DNA of 64,000 bases from Halomonas cerina (GTDB lineage Bacteria; Pseudomonadota; Gammaproteobacteria; Pseudomonadales; Halomonadaceae), in NCBI RefSeq assembly GCF_014192215.1, contig NZ_JACHXP010000009.1, positions 97,336 through 161,335 of the forward strand. Direction: 5' to 3'. Below, piece by piece: positions 56,759 to 64,000 of this stretch. How positions within the stretch are numbered: the first letter of the stretch is position 1; the number at the start of each line of letters is the position of its first letter. The notes beneath the pieces are model-generated. The model saw nothing but the letters and a program-made list of their open reading frames with translations. It was not told the origin of the DNA and did not search any database. The translations under genes and the position numbers were made by a program.

Positions 56759-57559
56759 GGCGGACTCCTGTCCAAGCGGAGGGCATGTCGGGAGACAAGC
56801 AAATTGCCCCCACCAATTGAGGCCCTTGGGCACCGTGACATGAGCCCTCGGGAAGTAGGAAGAGTCATTGGCTTCATCGTTCTCCTCATCCCCTGCCTCG
56901 CTGATCCGCGTGAAGGTCAGTGTCGAGAAGAAGCGACCCTTCCGACCAGAACGGCCTACCACCAAATACACCAGCTAGTTGCTAGCCGCCCACTCCATAA
57001 ACGAAGCGTCCACGAGGATCAGCGTTCAGTGATATCTGATGGAGCCATCTTACACAGCTAAGCACACTGAAAGGCAAGGGTGAACCAGTGCCACTGACGC
57101 TGACACCCCAAGCCATGAAAGGCCTACACACCCTGTCAGCGGTCTCTCACGCCGCTCTTCAGGCCCATGGTCAATGCTGGAGGTCGTAGGCGTCGCCGGA
57201 AGTCTTCGACCTGAGGTCGTCTCATAGCACGCAACGCCACATGGATCTCATGGAGTCCTCCTGCCAAGGAAGGCCAGGATGTCCGCACTGCCACAGTTCT
57301 CAAACCAGGAACCAACAAGACTGACTCAGGTAAACGTCACCAGCCGCTGCCCCTGGATCGCTGCCGGCCCAGGTATCACACCGCCTCTCCACGCAAACCC
57401 CTTAACCCCTGCGGGAGGGCCCAGGCACGCGCAGCCTCAGGCTAGCCAGCCAAGCCAGAAACCAAGCACCTCAAGCTAGTCCCGGCCAGCAGGCCCCACC
57501 ACCTCATGAGCAGCGACAGCTCCAGCCACCACCGTAACCAGTAACACTCAGGCAGGGTG
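56759..57559. other. Region upstream of csy1, no gene supported
   Basis: About 800 bp. A typical I-F locus would carry cas1 and cas2-3 here; neither is detectable in any frame. The csy operon promoter should lie in 56770-57060. Nothing else recognised. Confidence 0.5.
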
Positions 57560-58450
57560 ATCAGCTGATCCTGTCCCACTCATCATCAGTGAGGTACGGA
57601 GAACCGAATCGCCCGGGGAAGCTGGATGTTGGTTTCAGGATCCCAGGAAGGCCACGTCGAGACACCAGGCTCGAACTTCGCCTACATGAGCTCCCATCGT
57701 TCACGCTGCCATCCTCGGGCCAACCTCTGCCTGGCGTCGCGCTCGCTGCGCTCACGCTAGCAGGCTCGGTTGCCCCGAGGATGGCAACGGAAACTTCAAC
57801 CCCCACCCCCAAGACGCCCGCAGGGCGTCTTGGGGGTAAGCTCAGGAGCATTAAAGGAGACCACCAGTCCGAGACAGCTGCACGGAACGAGCAGCAGAAG
57901 ACCCCGCCAGCGAAGCGCAGCGGGGGAGTGTTTGCTGCGAGCTTCCGGTACATGCTGGCGAAGGAGAGAACACGCGGAACGGAACCGCGAGGCCCGCCTG
58001 CGGGTCGAGCGGTGGAGCCGTGGAGAGGTCACCCACATCCCCCCGAAGGCAAGAAGGACGCCTTTTGGATAGCCTCGCTACCCGTATCTGGCTACCTACC
58101 TTGCGCCACGCTCACAGAGAGGAGGCGGCAGAAAAGGGGGTCACAAAGCCTTATATAGTATTTAAGGCAAGGTGAACCCTTTATCTCAGCCCTTATCGGC
58201 CTCTACGGCCTTCGGACGTCGGGCGCTATGCGCCTCCGTCCAGGCCTGGGACCTGCGAGGGGGCCACAAACCCCAACCCCAGTGGCCGAGCAGGGACCTA
58301 GCCCGGTCGTCCGAGCGTAGCGAGCGACGTCCAAGGGTGGCGGTCCCCCGCGACGGCCCTATGGACCACGGGAGACGTGTGAGATTGGAGACATACCCAG
58401 AGCTACGCCAGCAGGAGGGGAAGGGGACTGACCCCATATAATGTGTTTGC
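57560..58450. other. GC-rich palindrome cluster, possible origin-type region
   Basis: Non-coding-looking DNA with dense inverted repeats. The strongest is a perfect 15-bp stem with a 3-nt loop at 57805-57837 (CAAGACGCCC gca GGGCGTCTTG core). Others include GAGCG(C/T)AGCGAGCG in opposite orientations at ~57738 and ~58313 and the matching AGCGAAGCGCAGCGG at 57912. The overlapping frames on both strands are a consequence of composition. Position upstream of a helicase-like gene suggests an origin or control region, but no iterons were demonstrated. Confidence 0.4.
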
Positions 58451-58502
58451 ATGGACGACCTGACTGTAAATAAATCAGCACGCTGCCGGAAGAGATGAAA
58501 CA

Positions 58503-58532
58503 ATGACCCTATATTCACCAAAATAGGGTCAT
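58503..58532 (+). promoter_or_regulatory. Inverted repeat and 7-codon ORF overlapping the start of the helicase-like gene
   Basis: ATGACCCTAT (58503-58512) and ATAGGGTCAT (58523-58532) form a perfect 10-bp stem with a 10-nt spacer. The left arm is also the start of an ORF MTLYSPK ending TAG at 58526, preceded by GGAAGAG. The right arm covers the first ATG (58531) of the large gene. Control by translational coupling or a repressor is possible. Confidence 0.55.
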
Positions 58533-60162
58533 GTTCATGATCACAGAAATTCTTCACGTCAGCAGCCGGTGCGGGGGTGGAAAAAGCCTCAACACCCTCA
58601 AGGAGCTCTATCCCTATCTGGTCAAGAATTCCGAGGAGACGGTGATCTTTGCGTCCAAGACCAACGATCTTACCCAGCAGAACCACGCAGGCTTTCTAAA
58701 GATCGTCGCTCAAAGGGTCGACCCTGTCGCGTCCGTAAGGGTGGACTCATCGACGGACAAAGGCGCGGTAATCCGGGAGCTGAGTGAGCTCCTGACCGCA
58801 GGCTACTCTGGCGTGATTTTCACCTCCCATTCAGCAATCGCTCGCATTCATTCAAGTCTGCTCAAGAAAGTACGCTTACTCGTGGATGAAGTACCTCAGG
58901 AGTTGGTTGAGTCCATCCAAGTCAGGTACGAGGCCAAGGACCAGGGCGCCAAGTGGGAGAGCTTTCTCACGACACACCCTTCATCCCACACGGGCTACCA
59001 GAAGACGGTGCTCCACCCCTCAGTCAGCCAGGAGAACGTTCAGCGCTACATCGACAATATCCGTGAGGGACGGGATACCAGCACAACCCAAGAAGTAGCA
59101 TCGCTCCTCGAGTTCCTGCTGGCTGACTATGAGGTGATGTACACCACCGTGTGTGATGCCAAAAAACGCGTCTATCGCCTCTACCAAGCCATTCATTGGC
59201 AGAAGCTAGATCAGATCATTAGTAACGTAGCTCACTTCGCTATTCTGAGTGCACAACTCAGAGGTACCCTACTTGGGTTTGTTGCCGAGCACCACTGCGG
59301 AATACCCATCCAAGAAGTTCCCGTCACGTCACAAATCAATCTGGAAGCTAAGCACAGCAACAAAGCGCGCATCATTCCCCTCCTGGCGGGAGGAAACTGG
59401 TCTGCCACCTTGAAGGAGAAGCCCGCCAATGAAGCATTGAGCTACCAAGGAGTACCGGTTTCCTCCCCCGAACCCGTAGCCCTCTATGCACAGCAGGTGG
59501 CTGAACAAATCCTTGGCGCCAAGGGGTGCCTCCTGGTGCTCAATAAGGACGATCCTCTACATGCAGGCTTGGACAGGGGAAATGTCGAACGCATCACCAT
59601 AGCGGTTCATGGCTCGAATAACTACAGGCACTTTGACCATGCCGTGTACCTCGCATCCAGCCGCCCCAACCCGTTTGAGGTCAAGTCACTGCAGATGTTT
59701 GCTGTCGATCACAACCTACCAGAGAACGGTATTACCCAGGCGGTCATGACGGAGCGATGCTACGAAGCCGCTTACCAGTGCATTGCACGTACCAGTATTC
59801 GCAATCCTCAGGCGGACCCGAACAAGGAGCATCTTTTCATCGTCCCAGACATGGAGTATGCGAAGTACATTCAGAGTTGGTTCGAGCCAGGGTACGCCAT
59901 CATCGACGCCCAGTACGCCCATACAAAGCAGCCTACAGCAAGGCGAGACAAGGAGAAGGAGAATCGAAGGGCCGTCGTCATTCGAATTCTAACTGACTAT
60001 CAAGCCAAGCAGGGAAAGCGGAAGGACTTGATCATGCAAGCCGGCATCTCGGAATCCAGCTTCAGGCGGTACAAGAAGGAGTTTAGAGCTGAGCTTGAGG
60101 GTCTTGGCCTTATACGTCCAAAGCGCTCCTCAACCAAAACCGGTACAAAGACGGCAGCCTAA
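58531..60162 (+). CDS. P-loop DEAD-like helicase/replication-type protein
   Basis: A 543-aa protein, not assigned to a named family. Walker A is SSRCGGGKSLNTL at residues 11-23 and Walker B is RLLVDEVPQ near 118, the layout of a superfamily 2-like NTPase. The C-terminus (ILTDYQAKQGKRKDLIMQAGISESSFRRYKKE, split) resembles a helix-turn-helix. Such composition is found in plasmid and phage replication proteins, and the flanking palindromes fit a replicon module. ATG 58537 is an alternative start. GC and codon use are lower than in the core genes, consistent with acquisition. Confidence 0.6.
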   Translation: MFMITEILHVSSRCGGGKSLNTLKELYPYLVKNSEETVIFASKTNDLTQQNHAGFLKIVAQRVDPVASVRVDSSTDKGAVIRELSELLTAGYSGVIFTSHSAIARIHSSLLKKVRLLVDEVPQELVESIQVRYEAKDQGAKWESFLTTHPSSHTGYQKTVLHPSVSQENVQRYIDNIREGRDTSTTQEVASLLEFLLADYEVMYTTVCDAKKRVYRLYQAIHWQKLDQIISNVAHFAILSAQLRGTLLGFVAEHHCGIPIQEVPVTSQINLEAKHSNKARIIPLLAGGNWSATLKEKPANEALSYQGVPVSSPEPVALYAQQVAEQILGAKGCLLVLNKDDPLHAGLDRGNVERITIAVHGSNNYRHFDHAVYLASSRPNPFEVKSLQMFAVDHNLPENGITQAVMTERCYEAAYQCIARTSIRNPQADPNKEHLFIVPDMEYAKYIQSWFEPGYAIIDAQYAHTKQPTARRDKEKENRRAVVIRILTDYQAKQGKRKDLIMQAGISESSFRRYKKEFRAELEGLGLIRPKRSSTKTGTKTAA

Positions 60163-60188
60163 CCCTACCCCCATCCATCACCTCAACT

Positions 60189-60219
60189 CTCCAACCCCGC
60201 ATAAAATCTGGGGTTGGAG
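60189..60219 (+). terminator. Hairpin after the helicase-like gene
   Basis: CTCCAACCCC and GGGGTTGGAG form a perfect 10-bp stem with an 11-nt loop, 26 bp past the stop. No T-run follows, so termination is probable but not certain. Confidence 0.55.
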
Positions 60220-60221
60220 AA

Positions 60222-60985
60222 CTTCTCCAGACTTCTACGTGGACTTCTACCCTATATACTATCATTCCCTGAACAGCCTAAACCGACGATACGAAGCCGA
60301 TACACCACCCCTTTTTTAACCCAGGGAAATTGCCGCAAATATTCGCCACCTCCTCCCTCATCGTCACTACTGGTTTTTCAGGTTTTTGTCATACCCCTCA
60401 CCTGCCTACGAAGGCAGTAGTGAGAACTGACTTACCTTGGCACCAAGCCCCCCCCCTCCCACCTAGCAACTGGCTCACACAAAGCAGCCCCCTCTATCAT
60501 GGTTGACCTAGCCCACACCAAACACCATCACACAGGAAGACAGTGAGTATCTCACTACCCGTGGTACTTCTTCGTGTGGCCGGTTCTTTAGGCACCTCCC
60601 TCTGCCTTCCTACCATTACTCCCATACAAGCTTAATCACACCCCATGACACACAAGTCACTGAAGTGAGAATAGGGGGCGCTCCGCGCCCTTCGGTGATT
60701 GCATAAGAAAGATATTCAGAAGCCTGCTCAGTAGCTCTGACAGTCATAGCACCCCACCCTCAGACTTGTCGTTTTTTTGTCCGCTCTGCCCATGGATAGA
60801 CCCTGGAAATATGTCTCACAGATATCCACATACTTTTCCAAGACTCCCAAGCGGACCCCATCCATAAATGCCCTTACTGGGCACCAGTCACTTCCTAAAG
60901 AGGCTCACAACGCAGCCAAAAAACAGTACACATCATCACCAAAACTCTCTAACTCCATCTCACCAACTACTAGAAGATACACACC
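60222..60985. other. AT-richer intergenic DNA without a supported gene
   Basis: About 760 bp. It contains several CTCAC/GTGAG pairs, including CTGCCTacgaAGGCAG flanked by CTCAC and GTGAG at 60396-60424 and GTGAGtatCTCAC at 60543. A poly-C tract lies at 60448-60461. Short frames have no RBS or family match. Confidence 0.45.
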
Positions 60986-61081
60986 ATGAAGCCGTTCCTC
61001 TCCACCTACGAAAAGCTGTCTCTCCTGAGCAACGTAAGCGTCCGGTGATCCCATCTACCGCTGAGCCCCGAATTCCGAGAC

Positions 61082-61117
61082 GGTAGGTGTCCACCTATCA
61101 ATAAGTGGACACCTACC
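61082..61117 (+). promoter_or_regulatory. Inverted repeat touching the tnpA start
   Basis: GGTAGGTGTCCAC (61082-61094) and GTGGACACCTACC (61105-61117) form a perfect 13-bp stem with a 10-nt spacer, ending one base before ATG 61118. It could limit tnpA translation or bind a regulator. Confidence 0.7.
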
Positions 61118-61486
61118 ATGACCGACTTAAGCGTGTTGGAAACACCCCGGAAGCGTCGCCGCTTCACCGCCGCGTTCAAGGCGAGGATCGTCGAAGCGTG
61201 CCAGCAACCCGGCACCTCCGTGGCCGGCGTTGCCCTGGCTCACAGCCTGAACGCCAACCTGGTCCACAAGTGGATCCGCACCGCCCGTCAGCGAGACACG
61301 GTGACCGAGGCCCCGGCGTTTGTACCGGTGCCCTTGGCCAGTGCCGCACCGTCGGCCACGCCACCGTCTCAGCCGCCGGATCGCATTCGCCTCACGATCC
61401 CGCGTCCCAGCGGCTCCGTGATCGTTGAGTGGCCCGCCTCGGAGGCCGACGCCTGCCGGCGGCTGCTCCGGGAGCTGCTCGCATGA
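61118..61486 (+). CDS. tnpA: IS66 TnpA
   Basis: A 122-aa accessory transposition protein with an N-terminal helix-turn-helix (RRRFTAAFKARIVEACQQPG..VAGVALAHSLNANLVHKWI), similar to IS3/IS66 orfA proteins. It overlaps tnpB by 4 bp (ATGA). Required for IS66 transposition together with TnpB and TnpC. Confidence 0.95.
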   Translation: MTDLSVLETPRKRRRFTAAFKARIVEACQQPGTSVAGVALAHSLNANLVHKWIRTARQRDTVTEAPAFVPVPLASAAPSATPPSQPPDRIRLTIPRPSGSVIVEWPASEADACRRLLRELLA

Positions 61487-61818
61487 TCCGCATCGACGAG
61501 ATCTGGCTGGCCACCGAGCCGCTGGACATGCGCGCCGGCCCGGATACCGCGCTGGCTCGGGTGGTGAAGGTGTTCGGCGCGGCTCGCCCGCACTGCGCTT
61601 ATCTCTTTGCCAACCGCCGCGGCAACCGTATGAAGGTACTGGTTCACGATGGCCTGGGCGTCTGGCTGTGCGCCCGGCGCCTGAACCAGGGCAAGTTCCA
61701 CTGGACCGGCACCTGGCACGGCGATCGCGTCGAGCTCTGTCCCGAGCAGGTCACGGCACTGGTGCAAGGCCTGCCCTGGCAGCGTCTCGGCGCCGGCGGG
61801 GTGATCTCGGTGGTCTGA
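61483..61818 (+). CDS. tnpB: IS66 TnpB (Orf2)
   Basis: A 111-aa IS66 Orf2-like protein: IWLATEPLDMRAGPDTALARV, AYLFANRRGNRMKVLVHDGLGVWLCARRLNQGKF in two blocks, typical of this family. It is unrelated to the RNA-guided TnpB nucleases of IS200/IS605. ATG 61483 overlaps the tnpA stop; the longer frame upstream lies inside tnpA. Confidence 0.95.
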   Translation: MIRIDEIWLATEPLDMRAGPDTALARVVKVFGAARPHCAYLFANRRGNRMKVLVHDGLGVWLCARRLNQGKFHWTGTWHGDRVELCPEQVTALVQGLPWQRLGAGGVISVV

Positions 61819-61910
61819 CGCGCCCGGCCAGGAAGCACACAGAATCTCCCGGCACGCTATTCACTAATGCGCCAATCCCGCTCCCGCCCGAGGGCTGGCA
61901 TACTCACCGG

Positions 61911-63461
61911 ATGACCATGCCGACCGATCTGTCTCAGCTCTCTCCCGATCAGCTCCGCCACCTGGCGGCGACGCTGATGTCGCAGGTTGAGCAGCAGGGG
62001 CAGGCACTGGCGCAGAACCAGCAGGCGCTGCGCCACAGCGAGCAGGTCAACCAGAAGCTGACCTACGAACTGGCGCTGCTCAAGCGCCACGCGTTCGGCA
62101 AGCGCAGCGAGCAGCTCAACGCCCTGCAGATCAGCTTGCTGGAAGAGGTGGTGGAGGCCGACATCGCCGCCATCGAGACCGGGCTGGAAGACCTGGTCAC
62201 GCCCGACGCGCCGCCGGCGACCAGGAAGGCACCCAAGCGCGCCCCCTTGCCCCCTGAGCTGCCGCGCACCGAGATCCGCCATGAGCCGGAGAGCGAGCAC
62301 TGCCCTTGCGGTTGCCAGCGGCGCCGGATCGGCGAGGAGATCAGCGAGAAGCTGGACTACACGCCGGGTGTGTTCCACGTCGAGCGTCATATCCGCGGCA
62401 AGTGGGTCTGCGATCACTGCGAGACGTTGACCCAGGCGCCGATGCCGGCGCAGATCATCGACAAGGGCATCGCCACCGCGGGGCTGCTGGCCCAGGTGTT
62501 GATCGCCAAATATGCCGATCACCTGCCGCTGTATCGGCAGGAGCAGATCTTTGCCCGTGCCGGCGTGGCGATTCCGCGCTCCACCCTGGCCGAGTGGGTC
62601 GGCCTCTGTGGGGTACGGCTCCAGCCGCTGATCGATGCCCTGCGCGACCTGCTGCTCAGTGAGCCGGTGCTGCATGCCGACGAGACCCCGGTGCCGATGC
62701 TGGCCCCGGGCAAGAAGAAAACGCATCGGGCCTACCTCTGGGCCTACGCCACCACGCCCTACGCCGGGTTGAAAGCGGTGATCTACGACTTCACCGAGGG
62801 GCGCGGCGGCCAGCATGCCCGCGACTTCCTCGGTGAGTGGCAGGGCAAGCTGATCTGCGACGACTACAGCGGCTACAAGCAGAGCTTTGCCAAGGGCGTC
62901 ACCGAGATCGGCTGCATGGCCCACGCGCGGCGCAAGTTCGTCGACCTGCACGTGGCCGGCAAGAGCCAGATCGCCGAGCAGGCCATCGAGTTGTTCGGTC
63001 AGCTCTACCAGGTGGAGCGCGAGGCCCAGTCGCTCACCGCCGAAGAACGCCAACGACTACGCGACACACGAGCAAGGCCCATCGCCGACGCCCTGCACCG
63101 CTGGATGCTGGCTCATCGCGAGAAGGTACCGAACGGCTCGGCGACGGCCAAGGCACTGGACTACAGCCTGAAACGCTGGGCGGCGCTGACGCGCTACCTG
63201 GATGACGGCGGGCTGCCGATCGACAACAACCGGGTCGAGAACCTGATCCGCCCCTGGGCGCTCGGACGCTCGAACTGGCTGTTCGCCGGGTCGCTGCGCA
63301 GTGGCCAGCGTGCCGCCACCATCATGAGCCTGATCCAGTCCGCTAAGCTGAACGGCCACGACCCCTACGCCTACCTGAAGGACGTACTGCAACGGCTGCC
63401 GACCCACAAGGCCAGCCAGAGCCACGAACTCCTGCCCCAGCACTGGCAACCAGCCGATTGA
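61911..63461 (+). CDS. tnpC: IS66 transposase TnpC
   Basis: A 516-aa DDE transposase. An N-terminal coiled coil (residues 15-60) is followed by a zinc-binding segment (HCPCGCQ..CDHC), the catalytic LHADETPVPM and CDDYSGYKQSF aspartates and the C-terminal NNRVENLIRPWALGRSNWLFAGS carrying the glutamate. It is complete. A 92-bp gap separates it from tnpB. Confidence 0.96.
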   Translation: MTMPTDLSQLSPDQLRHLAATLMSQVEQQGQALAQNQQALRHSEQVNQKLTYELALLKRHAFGKRSEQLNALQISLLEEVVEADIAAIETGLEDLVTPDAPPATRKAPKRAPLPPELPRTEIRHEPESEHCPCGCQRRRIGEEISEKLDYTPGVFHVERHIRGKWVCDHCETLTQAPMPAQIIDKGIATAGLLAQVLIAKYADHLPLYRQEQIFARAGVAIPRSTLAEWVGLCGVRLQPLIDALRDLLLSEPVLHADETPVPMLAPGKKKTHRAYLWAYATTPYAGLKAVIYDFTEGRGGQHARDFLGEWQGKLICDDYSGYKQSFAKGVTEIGCMAHARRKFVDLHVAGKSQIAEQAIELFGQLYQVEREAQSLTAEERQRLRDTRARPIADALHRWMLAHREKVPNGSATAKALDYSLKRWAALTRYLDDGGLPIDNNRVENLIRPWALGRSNWLFAGSLRSGQRAATIMSLIQSAKLNGHDPYAYLKDVLQRLPTHKASQSHELLPQHWQPAD

Positions 63462-63579
63462 TCACCCGCCAAGGGTGATCAGCAGCCGCTTACTGAGCAA
63501 CACCACTGCTACCCTACTGTTCTACCAAGATATCGCCAATCTGATTCTCTACCATGCGTTGCCTATGAGTCTGGGGTAA

Positions 63580-63791
63580 CAAGAGACACCCAACACCACG
63601 AACACCACATTTCCCTTGTGCTTACTGGCTTGGGTTTTCCTGGCTTCCATCAGCAAGCTGATCACAAGTTCTGCCTAGCCTTCCTTGACCATTGCCCCGT
63701 AGTCGATCACCGCACTCGCTGCATTCCACTTCGCTCTATTTACGGTGCGGTGCCCGGCAACAGCATCAACAACTTGATGCCTTATGAGATG
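63580..63791. other. Right flank of the IS, no gene supported
   Basis: A frame opening at 63618 reads through into the pentamer repeat and has no RBS or recognisable domain. Nothing else is evident. Confidence 0.4.
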
Positions 63792-63841
63792 AGGTCAGGT
63801 CAGGTCAGGTCAGGTCAGGTCAGGTCAGGTCAGGTCAGGTC
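63792..63841. repeat. Pentanucleotide repeat AGGTC x10
   Basis: Ten perfect copies. The unit is not a multiple of three, so changes in copy number would shift any frame through it. Confidence 0.98.
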
Positions 63842-63894
63842 AGCATCATGATCCGATTGCCTTGCTGCATTATGGGCTTATGGAAGGGATGAAT

Positions 63895-64000
63895 GACTGC
63901 ACGACTGCACGACTGCACGACTGCACGACTGCACGACTGCACGACTGCACGACTGCACGACTGCACGACTGCACGACTGCACGACTGCACGACTGCACGA
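63895..64000. repeat. Octanucleotide repeat GACTGCAC, at least 13 copies, cut by window edge
   Basis: A perfect 8-bp repeat from 63895 to the last base (13.25 units), continuing outside the window. It lies 53 bp from the pentamer array. Confidence 0.98.

Larger units (their letters stand above)
61034..63493 (+). mobile_element. IS66-family insertion sequence, 2460 bp, complete
   Basis: It carries tnpA, tnpB and tnpC in order. The ends are inverted: GTAAGCGTCCGGTGATC on the left and GTAAGCGGCTGCTGATC on the right (complement), sharing GTAAGCG and TGATC. The element is flanked by identical 8-bp direct repeats TGAGCAAC (61026-61033 and 63494-63501), the duplication length known for IS66. All three ORFs are intact. 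Confidence 0.97.
60986..63579 (+). pseudogene. 41-codon ORF split by the IS66 element
   Basis: Removing the IS and one copy of its target duplication joins 60986-61033 to 63502-63579 in frame: MKPFLSTYEKLSLLSN followed by TTATLLFYQDIANLILYHAL and a TAA. The frame is open through the junction. No family is recognised and the RBS is weak, so it may be a chance ORF. Confidence 0.4.

Noticed and set aside
57589..58158. 189-aa plus-strand and 130-aa minus-strand proteins in the palindrome region
   Set aside because: Both frames cover the same inverted repeats, are rich in Pro, Arg and Ser in a composition-driven way and lack RBS and conserved domains.
60391..60428. Another solitary CRISPR-like repeat (CTGCCTacgaAGGCAG flanked by CTCAC/GTGAG)
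   Set aside because: The hairpin core resembles the I-F repeat, but insertions are needed to align it, there is no second unit at 59-60 nt and CTCAC/GTGAG pairs recur through this AT-rich stretch.
63618..63851. 77-aa ORF ending in SGQVR repeats
   Set aside because: Its tail is the translated pentamer repeat and there is no RBS or domain in the rest.

Overview
The window is GC-rich gammaproteobacterial chromosome. Its gene content and order (tsaE-nnr//queG, orn//rsgA-psd, efp//epmB, nudF-yqiB-cpdA, cmoA/cmoB, a type-2 leuA with no leuBCD alongside) fit Halomonas or a close relative. That assignment is inferred from protein families and synteny; no 16S gene is present.

Positions 1-39.5 kb are core genome: tRNA and translation maintenance (tsaE, queG, orn, rsgA, the complete EF-P lysylation set epmA/efp/epmB, cmoA, cmoB, cmoM, rsmC), envelope lipid synthesis (psd), leucine synthesis (leuA behind a leader ORF and hairpin), a NaChBac-type channel gene, serB, topoisomerase IV (parC/parE), pgi, cysDN, nudF-yqiB-cpdA, greB and a mazEF-like pair. 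Many 3' gene ends carry tandem heptanucleotide arrays, and two copies of a ~110-bp dispersed repeat are present.

A tRNA-Arg(CCU) at 39.5 kb marks the start of an accessory region that runs to the right edge. It holds an FRG-domain gene, a graveyard of phage-type fragments including a duplicated 3' tip of umuC, a structured non-coding stretch that ends in an attC-like inverted repeat beside a two-TM TRADD-N-associated protein, umuDC with an SOS-like operator, a secreted DNase I-like nuclease, a broken SRAP gene and a SHOCT membrane protein.

From 47.8 to 56.8 kb lies a type I-F CRISPR-Cas locus of unusual composition: csy1-csy2-csy3-cas6f, then a 13-repeat array, then cas3, all on the minus strand. 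No cas1 is visible, and Cas3 lacks the N-terminal Cas2 domain normally fused to it in I-F. The effector looks intact, but no adaptation module is encoded here. Upstream of cas3, three decayed repeat copies at 59-nt spacing form a mini-array running into the cas3 leader. Between this mini-array and the intact array sit 769 bp of other DNA, including gene fragments.

At 57.5-60.2 kb a palindrome-rich GC-rich region precedes a P-loop helicase-like gene that has an inverted repeat over its start and a 7-codon upstream ORF; this resembles a plasmid-type replication module. A complete IS66-family element (61,034-63,493) with an 8-bp target duplication follows; it splits a 41-codon ORF. The window ends in a 5-bp x10 repeat and an 8-bp x13+ repeat that runs off the edge.
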